Source: Ochrovirga pacifica (lineage in GTDB: Bacteria; Bacteroidota; Bacteroidia; Flavobacteriales; Flavobacteriaceae). From it: DNA of 64,000 nt. The stretch's first letter is position 1. Every line of letters starts with the position of its first letter. Shown piece by piece: positions 8,563-17,494 of this stretch. The stretch is taken from contig NZ_AFPK01000068.1 in NCBI RefSeq assembly GCF_000220525.1, forward strand, positions 1 to 64,000, read 5' to 3'. The translations under genes and the position numbers were made by a program. Below the pieces are notes generated by a model that saw only the letters and a program-made list of their open reading frames with translations, made no database searches and was not told the DNA's origin.

Positions 8563-9759
8563 TTAGTTTACTTCCAAGTCACCGTTGATTTCTTCTTGCC
8601 AAGGCAAACCGTATTTTCCAATCAATTCCATAAATGGATCTGGGTTAAATTCTTCTACATTAAACACCCCAGGTTTTCTCCATTTACCAGTTAAAAACAA
8701 CATAGCCCCTAACATAGCTGGTACCCCTGTAGTGTATGATACTCCTTGAGAAGAAGTATCTTCGTATGCATCTTGGTGTTTACAGTTGTTCCAAACGTAA
8801 TAGGTTTTTTCTTTTCCATCTTTAATTCCTTTAATTCTACATCCTATAGAAGTTTCACCAGTATAACCATCTGCCAATTGCTCTGGTTTTGGCAAGGTTT
8901 CTTTAAGGAACTGTAGCGGAACAATTTCTACTCCTTTGTATAGAATAGGTTTAATACTAGCCATTCCAATGTTTTGAATTACACGTAGGTGTGTTAAATA
9001 TTCATCACCAAAAGTCATCCAGAAACGAGCTCGTTTTAGGGTTGGAAAGTTCTTCACCAAAGATTCTAACTCTTCATGATATATAACATAAGAGTTACGA
9101 GGTCCAATATTAGGGTAATTTAATGCTTGTTTAATTTCATGTGGTTCGGTTTCCACCCATTGTCCATTTTCCCAATAACGTCCTTTTTGAATCACCTCAC
9201 GGATGTTAATCTCTGGGTTAAAGTTGGTAGCAAATGCTTTTCCGTGGTCTCCTGCATTACAGTCAACAATGTCTAAATAGTGAATCTCATCAAAATGATG
9301 TTTGGCCGCATGAGCAGTATAAATACTAGTTACTCCAGGATCAAAACCACAACCTAAAATAGCGGTCAATCCTTTTTCTTTAAACTTATCTTGATAAGCC
9401 CATTGCCAACTGTACTCAAATTTAGCCTCATCTTTAGGTTCGTAGTTTGCAGTATCTAAATAGTTAACGCCTGTTTCTAAACAAGCATCCATAATGGTTA
9501 AATCCTGATAAGGCAATGCAACGTTGATTACCAATTCAGGTTGAAACTCATTGAACAACGCTACCAATTCTGGCACGCTATCCGCATCCACTTGTGCGGT
9601 TTGAATTTTTCTATCCGTAATTAAAGCTGCAATTGCATCACATTTAGATTTTGTTCTGCTTGCCAACATAATTTCAGAAAAAACTTCAGGAGCAGCAGCA
9701 CACTTTTGTGCAACAACGCTACCAACTCCACCAGCACCAATGATTAAAACTTTAGACAT
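8563..9759 (-). CDS. Carboxyspermidine dehydrogenase (saccharopine dehydrogenase family)
   Basis: This 398-residue protein opens with the Rossmann nucleotide-binding motif KVLIIGAGGVGSVVAQKCA. It has the family segment ILGCGFDPGVTSIYTAHAAK (about 155-174). In the alternative spermidine pathway the enzyme reductively condenses aspartate semialdehyde with putrescine to form carboxyspermidine. Position directly upstream of nspC favours this over lysine metabolism, which uses the same family. Databases often call it saccharopine dehydrogenase. Its gene symbol in this lineage varies (CASDH, lys1), so none is given. Confidence 0.88.
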   Translation of the reverse strand: MSKVLIIGAGGVGSVVAQKCAAAPEVFSEIMLASRTKSKCDAIAALITDRKIQTAQVDADSVPELVALFNEFQPELVINVALPYQDLTIMDACLETGVNYLDTANYEPKDEAKFEYSWQWAYQDKFKEKGLTAILGCGFDPGVTSIYTAHAAKHHFDEIHYLDIVDCNAGDHGKAFATNFNPEINIREVIQKGRYWENGQWVETEPHEIKQALNYPNIGPRNSYVIYHEELESLVKNFPTLKRARFWMTFGDEYLTHLRVIQNIGMASIKPILYKGVEIVPLQFLKETLPKPEQLADGYTGETSIGCRIKGIKDGKEKTYYVWNNCKHQDAYEDTSSQGVSYTTGVPAMLGAMLFLTGKWRKPGVFNVEEFNPDPFMELIGKYGLPWQEEINGDLEVN

Positions 9760-9870
9760 TTTAAATGTTGTTAAATAGATTTATAATTTTTGGTAAAAGT
9801 AATTTTTTTTTGACCTGACCATCAAAAATAATTATTTTTTTAACGATTGTAAAATATTGTTTATCAGTGG

Positions 9871-10755
9871 TTAATCTATATATCTTTTGGTCAAATTACC
9901 ATAGCCATCAATTCGCCTATCCCTAAAGAAAGGCCAAATTCTTCTTACGTCTTCTGTTCTTTGTTTATCTATAGTAATTACTTGATTGATTGCTTCTTTT
10001 TGAGTTCCTTGCCATAAAATTTCTCCTTGAGGACCTGTTACAAAACTAGTTCCCCAAAATTCAATTCCGTTAGTAACGTTGGTCCAGTCTTTTTCAAAAC
10101 CTACTCTGTTTACAGCTATAACAGGCAATCCATTGGCAACTGCATGGGCACGTTGTGATATTTGCCAAGCATCACGTTGTCTGGCTTTCTCTGTTTCAGA
10201 ATCGGTGCTTTCGTAACCAATAGCGGTAGGATAAATTAAAACTTCTGCACCAGCTAAGGCCATCAATCTAGCAGCTTCAGGATACCATTGATCCCAACAA
10301 ACCAAAACACCTAACTTTCCTACGGATGTTTGTATAGGTTGAAATCCTAAATCGCCAGGAGTAAAGTAGAATTTTTCGTAGTAAGCAGGATCATCAGGAA
10401 TGTGCATTTTTCTATATTTTCCGGCTTCGGTTCCATCTTTTTCAAAAACTACTGCGGTGTTGTGGTATAAGCCAGGAGCTCTTTTTTCGAACAAAGAAGT
10501 TACCAGAACAATGTTTAGTTCTTTGGCAATGGCCGCAAATTGATGGTAAGAAGGACCAGGAATGGTTTCGGCCCAATTAAACATGGTAACTTCTTCTGCT
10601 TGACAAAAGTAAATACCTGTATGTAGTTCTTGCAACACAACTAGTTCTGCACCTTCTTTGGCACATTGTCTAATTCCTGCAATAGATTTATTGATGTTAT
10701 CTTGTTTGTCTGTAGTGCAAGATTGTTGCACAATACCTACTTTTAATAAATTCAT
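9871..10755 (-). CDS. aguB: N-carbamoylputrescine amidase
   Basis: This 294-residue nitrilase-superfamily amidohydrolase has the expected Glu-Lys-Cys triad: Glu43 in VVLQELHTG, Lys116 in KYRKMHIPD and Cys153 in VLVCWDQWYPE. It hydrolyses N-carbamoylputrescine to putrescine, CO2 and ammonia. It follows the agmatine deiminase gene by about 100 bases on the same strand and precedes the carboxyspermidine genes, giving agmatine to putrescine to spermidine in one locus. The DQWYPEAARL segment after the cysteine is typical of AguB. Confidence 0.93.
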   Translation of the reverse strand: MNLLKVGIVQQSCTTDKQDNINKSIAGIRQCAKEGAELVVLQELHTGIYFCQAEEVTMFNWAETIPGPSYHQFAAIAKELNIVLVTSLFEKRAPGLYHNTAVVFEKDGTEAGKYRKMHIPDDPAYYEKFYFTPGDLGFQPIQTSVGKLGVLVCWDQWYPEAARLMALAGAEVLIYPTAIGYESTDSETEKARQRDAWQISQRAHAVANGLPVIAVNRVGFEKDWTNVTNGIEFWGTSFVTGPQGEILWQGTQKEAINQVITIDKQRTEDVRRIWPFFRDRRIDGYGNLTKRYID

Positions 10756-10857
10756 TTTAGAATGATGAAATGATGTAAAATACGATTTTTTGTATTTGGA
10801 TTGTTTTGTTTCTTAAAGAAACATCCAACCTTTTAAAGATACAATAGTTGTTAGAGA

Positions 10858-11889
10858 TTATAAAATATTTAATTCAACTTGTTGGGGATACTGCATACTT
10901 ATGCAATGCAAAGATCCGTGTTGATCAATTAACGGTTTACAGTCCAAACCAATAATTTTTCTGTCAGGAAAAATGGTTTGTAATATTTCCAAAGCTAGCG
11001 GGTCTTGTGGCACCTTATAAACAGGAACCAAAACTGCTTTATTAGTAATTAAAAAATTGGCATAGGTAGCAGGAATTCGTTCTCCATTTGCATCAAAACA
11101 TGCATCTGGCCAAGGCAAAGCCACTAAATTATACGGTTGCTGGTTTACGTTGGTAAATGTTTTTAGTTGTGCTTCCATGTTTTGTAAAGCCTCATAATGC
11201 TCATCACGCTTATCATCACACTTTACGTAAGCAATGGTCTTGTTGTTGCAAAATCTAGCCAAGGTGTCTATATGAGAATCTGTATCATCACCAGCCAAAT
11301 ATCCATAATCTAACCACAATATTTTTTTAACTCCTAGTTGCTTTTTTAAATAGGTTTCAATTTGATGTTTATCTAAAGTTGGATTTCTAAATATAGACAA
11401 CAGACACTGGCTAGTTGTTAGCAGTGTTCCATTTCCGTCAGATTCTATGGCTCCTCCTTCTAAAACAAAATCTAACTTAGTGCTAGGAACGTTTTTTAAC
11501 ACCGTATTTTTTAAATTTTGGGTGATTTGATTGTCTAAATCTGCCTTAAACTTTTGCCCCCAACCATTAAATATAAAATCTAACAAAATTGGTGTTTCAT
11601 TTTCTAAAACAGTAATAGCAGCATGATCTCTTGCCCAAGTATCATTTGATGGAACCTGAACAAAATAAATTGGATACGGGCTAATGTTTGTAAAATAAGA
11701 TTGAACCTTATGTACGTCGTAACAGCCTACCAACACAGGAACATAATTTGCCGTTGTGTGAATAATGTTTACAAAGCAATTAACTACTTCTTTGTACATA
11801 TACGCCCAATCGCTTTCTGGAGTGGGAAAGGTAAATTGCACAAAACTTTGAGGTTCCCATTCTGCAGGAAACCGTCTATCTTTTAACAT
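10858..11889 (-). CDS. aguA: Agmatine deiminase
   Basis: This 343-residue guanidino-group-modifying enzyme converts agmatine to N-carbamoylputrescine. Family signatures visible are FPTPESDW (about 25-32), NDTWARDHAAI (about 81-91) and FVLEGGAIESDG (about 141-152). The catalytic cysteine lies in the C-terminal HGSLHCISMQYP (Cys329). That last motif departs slightly from the usual GGGxxHC form. No arginine decarboxylase is in the window, so the agmatine source lies elsewhere. It heads the polyamine gene set. Confidence 0.9.
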   Translation of the reverse strand: MLKDRRFPAEWEPQSFVQFTFPTPESDWAYMYKEVVNCFVNIIHTTANYVPVLVGCYDVHKVQSYFTNISPYPIYFVQVPSNDTWARDHAAITVLENETPILLDFIFNGWGQKFKADLDNQITQNLKNTVLKNVPSTKLDFVLEGGAIESDGNGTLLTTSQCLLSIFRNPTLDKHQIETYLKKQLGVKKILWLDYGYLAGDDTDSHIDTLARFCNNKTIAYVKCDDKRDEHYEALQNMEAQLKTFTNVNQQPYNLVALPWPDACFDANGERIPATYANFLITNKAVLVPVYKVPQDPLALEILQTIFPDRKIIGLDCKPLIDQHGSLHCISMQYPQQVELNIL

Positions 11890-11937
11890 GATTTTAAAGG
11901 AATATAACCGAGCAAATGTAGTTGTTTTTTGGTTTGC

Positions 11938-12660
11938 TTATTTATTTTTTACGTAAATTAATTTGTGTCTGCTTTTACTGTTTTCTCGTTGTTCAATATC
12001 AAACAAACCAATAGATTTTATCATGGGAGTCAATTTGTCAAAACCATAGTTTCTAGAGTCAAAACTGGGCCTTTTTTTCTGAATCAAACTACCTACATCT
12101 CCTAAAAAAGCCCATCCGTCATCATCAGACATATCCGAAATACTGGACTGAATTAGTCGGATTACTTTGGGAGTAATGTCGTCATTTTTATCATTGTCAT
12201 TATTTTTAACTGGGGCACTTTGTTTTTGCTTTTTTCGTAAGACTTCAATAAAAATAAAACGATCGCAAGCTACAATAAAAGGAGTGGGGGTTTTCTTTTC
12301 TCCAATTCCTAAAACTTGCATGCCAGCCTCTCTTAACCTAGTGGCTAATTTGGTAAAATCACTATCGCTAGAAACCAAACAAAATCCATCTACTTTGTCC
12401 GTGTACAGAATGTCCATAGCATCAATAATCATGGCAGAATCTGTTGCGTTTTTTCCTGTAGTGTATGCGTATTGTTGTATGGGAGTTATGGCATTTTCTA
12501 GTAAAACATCTTTCCATTTTGCCAAATGTGGGCGAGTCCAATCTCCATAAATTCGTTTAATGGTAGGATTTCCATATTTGGCAATTTCTTCCATCATTTC
12601 TTTTACAGGGGTTGCAGGGATGTTGTCTGCATCTATCAGTACGGCTAAGTTGGTATTCAT
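11938..12660 (-). CDS. NYN domain RNase-like protein with C-terminal LOTUS/OST-HTH domain
   Basis: The protein has 240 residues. The N-terminal NYN (PIN-like) domain (about 1-145) shows LAVLIDADNIP and the acidic SSDSDFTKLATRLREAG region (about 97-112), where metal-binding aspartates of this family lie. The C-terminal 70 residues (GWAFLGDVGSLIQ to the end) match the OST-HTH/LOTUS winged-helix layout. These proteins, also called LabA-like, are presumed RNA-binding nucleases. The gene lies 5 bases after an AsmA-like gene on the same strand, so they are probably co-transcribed, but no functional link is evident. Confidence 0.88.
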   Translation of the reverse strand: MNTNLAVLIDADNIPATPVKEMMEEIAKYGNPTIKRIYGDWTRPHLAKWKDVLLENAITPIQQYAYTTGKNATDSAMIIDAMDILYTDKVDGFCLVSSDSDFTKLATRLREAGMQVLGIGEKKTPTPFIVACDRFIFIEVLRKKQKQSAPVKNNDNDKNDDITPKVIRLIQSSISDMSDDDGWAFLGDVGSLIQKKRPSFDSRNYGFDKLTPMIKSIGLFDIEQRENSKSRHKLIYVKNK

Positions 12661-12665
12661 AAAAG

Positions 12666-14204
12666 TTAGTTGTCTAGTTCTTTAGGATTTATTAAGTCAG
12701 GTAATATAATGGATTGAAAGCCGCTTTTTAAGGCAAACCACCAGCTGTGATACATGGATCTATTTTTTGGGCGAACATAATAAATAGTACCAGTTTGATG
12801 ATCTTCGCTTTTGGGTGTGTTGTTGTTGTTTATTAGTAATTGATTGATTAAAAAAGAGGGCAACGCCTTTATATCATATACTCGGGTATCTTCTAACAAC
12901 CCCATTTTTATATTTTGATAATCCATAGCCACCCATCCTTGAGCAATGTCGTTGTTTCCAAATATTTTAAAATCAAGTTTATCACAGGCTCCAGAAACAA
13001 TTCTTATTTTTCTATTTAGATGCAAAAAAGGATTGAAAATCTTATAATCAAAAGGTGCTACACTTCCTTTTATTTCGTAAGGAAATAGTGGAGCTTGGGT
13101 ATGAAATAATATTTCTAATTTCATATTTGTTTTTCCTAAAACAGCGGTAGAAAGCTGGGTGCGGATGGTGTGGTTTTTTTTATTCTGTATGTTATATAGA
13201 GTAGCTTGAATGCTGTCAAAATAAATTGTACTGAATTTTTGAGTTGCTTTGCTTTTTACCTCAATATCAATTCTGTTATTGTTTAACGTAATTTCATTAA
13301 TTTTTAAAGGAAACGGACAAGACATTAAAAGCTCATTTAGCAAGGGTTTGTAAGCAGTAGGGTTAGCCTCTTTATTCTCATCTACTTCGACTTTTAAGAG
13401 TGTGTTCATCAACAAAATTTTATCTAACTCTATTACTCTTTTGGGTTGTAAAAGCTTGTCTAAGTGAATGTTTTGTAATACTACTTTAGGAACGGTTAGC
13501 TCTGTTCTTGGTTTTTTATATTTAAATTTGGTTTCCCATTCTTGTGTGGTAAAGCTAGGGAGTAGTTGTAAATCACTTAAAATTGTTTTGTCTTTACTAG
13601 CTTGTATTTTGGTAAGTTGAATGCTATACGCTCCTCCTTTTTTTTGATATGTAATTTGATTGGCATCTACCATAAAATCACTAAAACTAAAATTACCATT
13701 GTTATAATGTAGATTTTTAAGTTGAGCTTGGGTTAGCGATGCTTGAATTTTTTTAGATGGGTGTTGAATATGAAAAACAAAATCTACCAGTTCTAGTTGA
13801 TGAGTTCCCAAAGTGTAACCAAATTCTTTTGTTTTTGTTTGCTTTTTGGAGGTAGATATAGTTTGATGTGATGAAATATTTCCATGCTGAACTAAAACGT
13901 CATCAAATTGAATTTTTTTAGAAAAGAGTAAAGAAAACCAATGTAAGTTATGCACCTTTATTTGATTAACTTCTATTTGTAATTGTTCTTTTTTTTGATA
14001 GTTTATACCATATATATTTACATCTTGTAAATGCCAAGCAATGTCTACCTCTTTAATACTAAGTCCATCAACTTTTTGTAGTTTGTCTTTTATAATAGAG
14101 CTCAATAAAATAGAGCCAATCCATAAAATAGAACAGAGAATTAGAAGAAAAATACCAAAGTATTTTAAGAAAGAAATAGGAGGAAAATAAAAACGTTGTT
14201 TCAT
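12666..14204 (-). CDS. AsmA/DUF748-like envelope protein
   Basis: About 512 residues from the ATG chosen here; an upstream GTG at 14222 would add six. One N-terminal membrane segment (FGIFLLILCSILWIGSILL, about 12-30) is followed by a long beta-rich region with repeated short amphipathic strands. That is the layout of AsmA-like and DUF748 proteins in the bacterial envelope. These may move or shield lipids between inner and outer membrane. The family call rests on layout rather than on a firm motif. It precedes the NYN protein gene by a few bases. Confidence 0.6.
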   Translation of the reverse strand: MKQRFYFPPISFLKYFGIFLLILCSILWIGSILLSSIIKDKLQKVDGLSIKEVDIAWHLQDVNIYGINYQKKEQLQIEVNQIKVHNLHWFSLLFSKKIQFDDVLVQHGNISSHQTISTSKKQTKTKEFGYTLGTHQLELVDFVFHIQHPSKKIQASLTQAQLKNLHYNNGNFSFSDFMVDANQITYQKKGGAYSIQLTKIQASKDKTILSDLQLLPSFTTQEWETKFKYKKPRTELTVPKVVLQNIHLDKLLQPKRVIELDKILLMNTLLKVEVDENKEANPTAYKPLLNELLMSCPFPLKINEITLNNNRIDIEVKSKATQKFSTIYFDSIQATLYNIQNKKNHTIRTQLSTAVLGKTNMKLEILFHTQAPLFPYEIKGSVAPFDYKIFNPFLHLNRKIRIVSGACDKLDFKIFGNNDIAQGWVAMDYQNIKMGLLEDTRVYDIKALPSFLINQLLINNNNTPKSEDHQTGTIYYVRPKNRSMYHSWWFALKSGFQSIILPDLINPKELDN

Positions 14205-14276
14205 TGCAATTAAGTCTAGCACTAAAGTTAAAGAATTAGCTGCACAAAGTGCAACAAATCAAAAAGAAGAAATAAA

Positions 14277-14301
14277 AAAGACCACTTGTAGAGTGGTCTT
14301 T
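14277..14301 (-). terminator. Terminator of trxB
   Basis: A 10-bp inverted repeat (14277-14286 with 14292-14301) lies 22 bases after the trxB stop. On the minus strand it is followed by a T-rich run (TTTTTTATT), as expected of an intrinsic terminator. Confidence 0.75.
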
Positions 14302-14323
14302 ATGTATTATTGGTAAAGGTAAC

Positions 14324-15271
14324 TTAGTCTAAGCTACCTAAATAACGTTCTGCATCCAAAGCAGCCATACAACCTGTACCTGCAGCAGTAACGGCTTGTC
14401 TGTACTCATGGTCTTGCACATCACCCGCAGCAAATACCCCAGGTTTGTTGGTTTTGGTAGATTTTCCTTTGGTGATTAAATATCCGGTCTCATCCATGTC
14501 CAATTGACCTTTAAAAATTTCTGTATTTGGTTTGTGACCAATAGCAATAAAAACTCCAGTTACAGGAATTTCATGTTTGTCTCCTGTTTTATTGTTAACA
14601 ACTCTAACTCCTTCGACTACATTATCACCTAAAACTTCATCTAGTTCAGTATTGAACAATACTTCTATATTTTCAGTTTTGTTAACTCTGTGTTCCATTG
14701 CTTTAGAGGCTCTAAAATAATCTTTTCTAACCAACATTGTTACTTTGTTACAAATGTTAGCTAGGTAAGTGGCTTCCTCTGCTGCTGTATCACCAGCTCC
14801 CACTACAACTACATCTTGTTTTCTGTAAAAAAAACCGTCACAAGTAGCACAAGCCGAAACACCACCACCTTTTAATTTCTCTTCACTTTCTAACCCTAGA
14901 TATTTAGCGGTAGCTCCTGTGGTAATAATTACGGTTTCTGCTTCAATTTGTTTAGAACCGTCAATAGTTACTTTGTGAATTCCTCCCACTTCATTACTAA
15001 AATCAACAGCAGTAGCCAAACCAAAACGAACTTCAGTTCCAAAACGTTCAGCCTGTTTTTTTAAATCCTCCATCATTGCTGTACCATCGGTTCCGTTTGG
15101 GTATCCAGGAAAGTTATCTACTTCTGTAGTAGTGGTTAACTGTCCTCCCATTTGCATTCCTGTATACATTACTGGGTTTAAGTCTGCTCTAGAAGCATAT
15201 ATAGCAGCAGTATAACCTGCAGGACCTGATCCGATAATCAAGCATTTTATTCTTTCAATAGTATTTGACAT
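14324..15271 (-). CDS. trxB: Thioredoxin-disulfide reductase
   Basis: This 315-residue FAD/NADPH flavoprotein has the N-terminal FAD motif GSGPAGYTAAIYASRA. The redox-active pair is Cys141-Ala-Thr-Cys144 in SACATCDGFF, and the NADPH motif is VVVGAGDTAAEEA (about 156). The C-terminal GVFAAGDVQD segment is also present. It reduces thioredoxin in the cytosol. It is the last chromosomal gene before the integrated island, and in the empty-site arrangement it would lie next to the tRNA-Pro gene. Size and motifs are those of the low-molecular-weight bacterial enzyme. Confidence 0.97.
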   Translation of the reverse strand: MSNTIERIKCLIIGSGPAGYTAAIYASRADLNPVMYTGMQMGGQLTTTTEVDNFPGYPNGTDGTAMMEDLKKQAERFGTEVRFGLATAVDFSNEVGGIHKVTIDGSKQIEAETVIITTGATAKYLGLESEEKLKGGGVSACATCDGFFYRKQDVVVVGAGDTAAEEATYLANICNKVTMLVRKDYFRASKAMEHRVNKTENIEVLFNTELDEVLGDNVVEGVRVVNNKTGDKHEIPVTGVFIAIGHKPNTEIFKGQLDMDETGYLITKGKSTKTNKPGVFAAGDVQDHEYRQAVTAAGTGCMAALDAERYLGSLD

Positions 15272-15420
15272 TTTTCTACGTTTTTAGAATTTATCCGTCG
15301 CTAAATTAATTTTTTTTATACAGTTAGATATAGCATTTGGCATAACTTTTTATGATGGAGCGATTGGAAGTGTTTATAAAGTAAAAAGGAGGTGCTATTT
15401 TTTGAAGGTGACCTAAAATA

Positions 15421-15454
15421 AAAAAGCCAAAACTTAAGAAAGTTTTGGCTTTTT
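15421..15454. terminator. Terminator originally serving the tRNA-Pro transcript
   Basis: A perfect 14-bp stem with a 6-base loop is edged by A5 and T5 runs and abuts the left copy of the island's 21-bp repeat. If the island is removed by joining the two repeats, this hairpin falls directly after the tRNA-Pro 3' end. It is therefore probably the tRNA transcript's own terminator, now displaced 23 kb by the insertion. The hairpin is observed; the reconstruction is inference. Confidence 0.7.
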
Positions 15455-15470
15455 GTCGGGGTGGCAGGAT
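15450..15470 (-). repeat. Left attachment-site repeat (copy of tRNA-Pro 3' end)
   Basis: The 21 bases match 38368-38388 exactly, and the shared core is ttttgtcggggtggcaggat. The right copy is the 3' end of tRNA-Pro plus the bases just beyond it. This copy lacks the rest of the tRNA. It marks the far end of the integrated island. Confidence 0.9.
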
Positions 15471-15648
15471 GACACCCAAACTGCCACTATGCAGTAAAAT
15501 CAATACTTTCAGAAGTAGACTAAAACAGTGTGAACCGAAATGTAGACCTATCTGTTAGTTTGAAATAGTATTTTTTATCTGAACGTCTTACTACAAATTT
15601 ACAATTTTAACTCCATTAAAACCAGTCAATTTACATCAAATATTATGA

Positions 15649-15846
15649 TTAATCTATTAAATATTTGTTGACAATTTCCTCTTCTATTCCGCTGTATTCA
15701 ACAAATTCTTTGATTGTAATAAATTGATATGACTCCTTTCCAAAGTAGTTTCTAATATCGTTTAAAAGCTTACGCCCATAACGTTCACTACGTCCTGTAA
15801 TACGCTGAATATCTTTTGGGTATATGCAAGCTCTTTTTGGGGTCAT
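15649..15846 (-). CDS. Small putative DNA-binding protein
   Basis: The protein has 65 residues. The segment DIQRITGRSERYGRKLLNDIRNY resembles a helix-turn-helix read as two basic helices (about residues 12-34), followed by an acidic C-terminal helix. It lies at the left edge of the island, 180 bases inside the attachment repeat, and is divergent from the plus-strand cassette that follows. Similar small proteins are common next to phage-like genes in Bacteroidota, but I do not know a function. It could regulate the cassette or the element end. Confidence 0.5.
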   Translation of the reverse strand: MTPKRACIYPKDIQRITGRSERYGRKLLNDIRNYFGKESYQFITIKEFVEYSGIEEEIVNKYLID

Positions 15847-16069
15847 AATACTTTATCTATGCTTTATCCGTACATCATCCATGCTTTATTGTTTTATGAT
15901 TATGGTGATGATGATGCGTTGTTAAAATGTTGGAAACCCGAATGGGTTTTCAATATTTTAATGACGTTTTTGGTTGTATCGGAATGAATGACCGAAAACG
16001 GAATTACTTTTTTAACAACGTGCTATAAAATTACGTGATTTGGTTTCATTAATCAAAAAACGAATTATT

Positions 16070-16825
16070 ATGGCAAAACAAACTGGAATTATTAAACTGA
16101 AAGGAACTATCGGTGGTATTTCCTTTTACAAAACGACTGACGGACATCTTGCACGCGAGAAAGGCGGTGTTGATGGCAATCGCATCGCAAATGATCCTGC
16201 GTTTCAGAGAACGCGTGAAAATGGCTCTGAATTTGGACGAGCAGGTAAAGGCGGTAAGCTCTTACGAAATGCTATTCGTATTCTTTTGCAAAATGCAAAG
16301 GACAAACGTGTGGTGTCTCGTTTGACGAAAACTTTGGTTGCGGTTACCAAAACCGACACAACCAATGAAAGAGGTTTAAGAACCTTACAGGATGGTGATT
16401 TAAGCTTATTAAACAGCTTTGAATTCAATTTGAATGGAAAGTTAGGTACAACACTTTTTGCTCCGTTCTCGAATGCTTTTGACCGTGTTTCTGGTGATGC
16501 TACGGTTAACCTTGATGCATTTTCTCCAACTGTTAGAATTGCAGCTCCTTCGGGAACCACGCATTTTAAAGTAGTAATGGGTGCTTCTGAATTGGATTTT
16601 GAGAACGAGACCTCGACATTTGAAAATGATGAGACTGCTATTCTACCATATACCGCTGCTGATACAGCTGCTATTGCCTTGACAGCTTCTTTGACCGCTA
16701 ACTCAACTTTGTCTGTTGTTCAGGTGTTGGGAATTGAGTTTTACCAAGAGGTAAATGGGCAAATGTACGAGCTTAAGAACGGTGCTTACAACGCTTTAGC
16801 AATTGTTATTGTAGATACTCCTTAA
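16070..16825 (+). CDS. Conserved hypothetical protein, first gene of the small island cassette
   Basis: This 251-residue protein starts MAKQTGIIKLKGTIGGISFY. The upstream TTG at 16040 is rejected in favour of the ATG that opens this conserved start. The N-terminal half is basic with many Gly, Arg and Lys residues (HLAREKGG to about 95). The C-terminal half is beta-rich and alanine/threonine-rich, like a structural protein. The gene is close-packed with three downstream genes (gap 2 bases, then overlaps). Base composition is more GC-rich than its neighbours, a sign of separate origin. I know no function; a phage structural or nucleic-acid-binding role is possible. Confidence 0.65.
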   Translation: MAKQTGIIKLKGTIGGISFYKTTDGHLAREKGGVDGNRIANDPAFQRTRENGSEFGRAGKGGKLLRNAIRILLQNAKDKRVVSRLTKTLVAVTKTDTTNERGLRTLQDGDLSLLNSFEFNLNGKLGTTLFAPFSNAFDRVSGDATVNLDAFSPTVRIAAPSGTTHFKVVMGASELDFENETSTFENDETAILPYTAADTAAIALTASLTANSTLSVVQVLGIEFYQEVNGQMYELKNGAYNALAIVIVDTP

Positions 16826-16827
16826 GT

Positions 16828-17274
16828 ATGGAATTAGTACTGCATAGAGCCTATTTTGAAGAGGGCACCAATGGTGCTCTCTTTACTTCTGGTAAATCTT
16901 TCGACTCCGCTCAAGACAGGTTTCTTTGTCATACTATTGAATTGCCCTGGAACGATAACAAACGAAATATTTCCTGTATTCCTGAAGGTGTTTATGAAGT
17001 TGAACCTCATTTTTCTAAACGGTTTAAACATCATTTGATTTTGAAGGGTGTCAAAGGTAGAAGTTTTATACTATTTCATCCTGCGAATGATGCGTTGAAA
17101 GAACTTCAAGGTTGTATTGCTCCAGTAACTTATTTGAATGGTCCCGGCAAAGGTATTTACTCTAAAAATGCCATGCAGAAACTCTTGTCTTTGGTGTATC
17201 AGGCTAAAGACCGAAAAGAACCAATTTTATTAACTATTAAATCTCAGAATTATGAACATTGTAGAACGCTATAA
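16828..17274 (+). CDS. DUF5675-like protein
   Basis: The 148-residue protein matches the pattern of the DUF5675 family: an opening TIELPWNDNKRNISCIPEGVY-like region (about 37-57), the ILFHPAND box (about 80-87) and the LQGCIAP box. The His/Cys spacing in these boxes recalls the L,D-transpeptidase/YkuD-like fold, so a cell-wall role has been guessed for the family. The stretch around 16905-16925, encoding FDSAQDRF, matches a dispersed Bacteroidota repeat and looks inserted in frame. The neighbours are two holin-like membrane proteins, which fits a lysis-type cassette. Confidence 0.7.
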   Translation: MELVLHRAYFEEGTNGALFTSGKSFDSAQDRFLCHTIELPWNDNKRNISCIPEGVYEVEPHFSKRFKHHLILKGVKGRSFILFHPANDALKELQGCIAPVTYLNGPGKGIYSKNAMQKLLSLVYQAKDRKEPILLTIKSQNYEHCRTL

Positions 17275-17494
17275 AAAACCAACTCCCAAATTCTTTAAAA
17301 CTTTACGAAATATTGGAATTGCTCTTGCTACAGCTGGCGGTGCGATTATAGCTGCACCAATTAGCATGCCTGCCATTGTGGTAACTATTGCTACTTATAT
17401 GACCGTTGCCGGAACTGTAGCCACCACAGTAAGTCAAGCAGTTGTTACTGATGATGAAAACACTGAAACAGATGAGAATGACGATGGACTATAA
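17252..17494 (+). CDS. Small membrane protein, holin-like
   Basis: The protein has 80 residues with two hydrophobic helices (about 20-40 and 43-63), a basic N-terminus and an acidic tail (DDENTETDENDD). It overlaps the end of the DUF5675-like gene by 23 bases and the start of the next gene, showing translational coupling. The layout resembles class II holins, but sequence alone cannot prove membrane-lesion activity. Confidence 0.6.
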   Translation: MNIVERYKKPTPKFFKTLRNIGIALATAGGAIIAAPISMPAIVVTIATYMTVAGTVATTVSQAVVTDDENTETDENDDGL

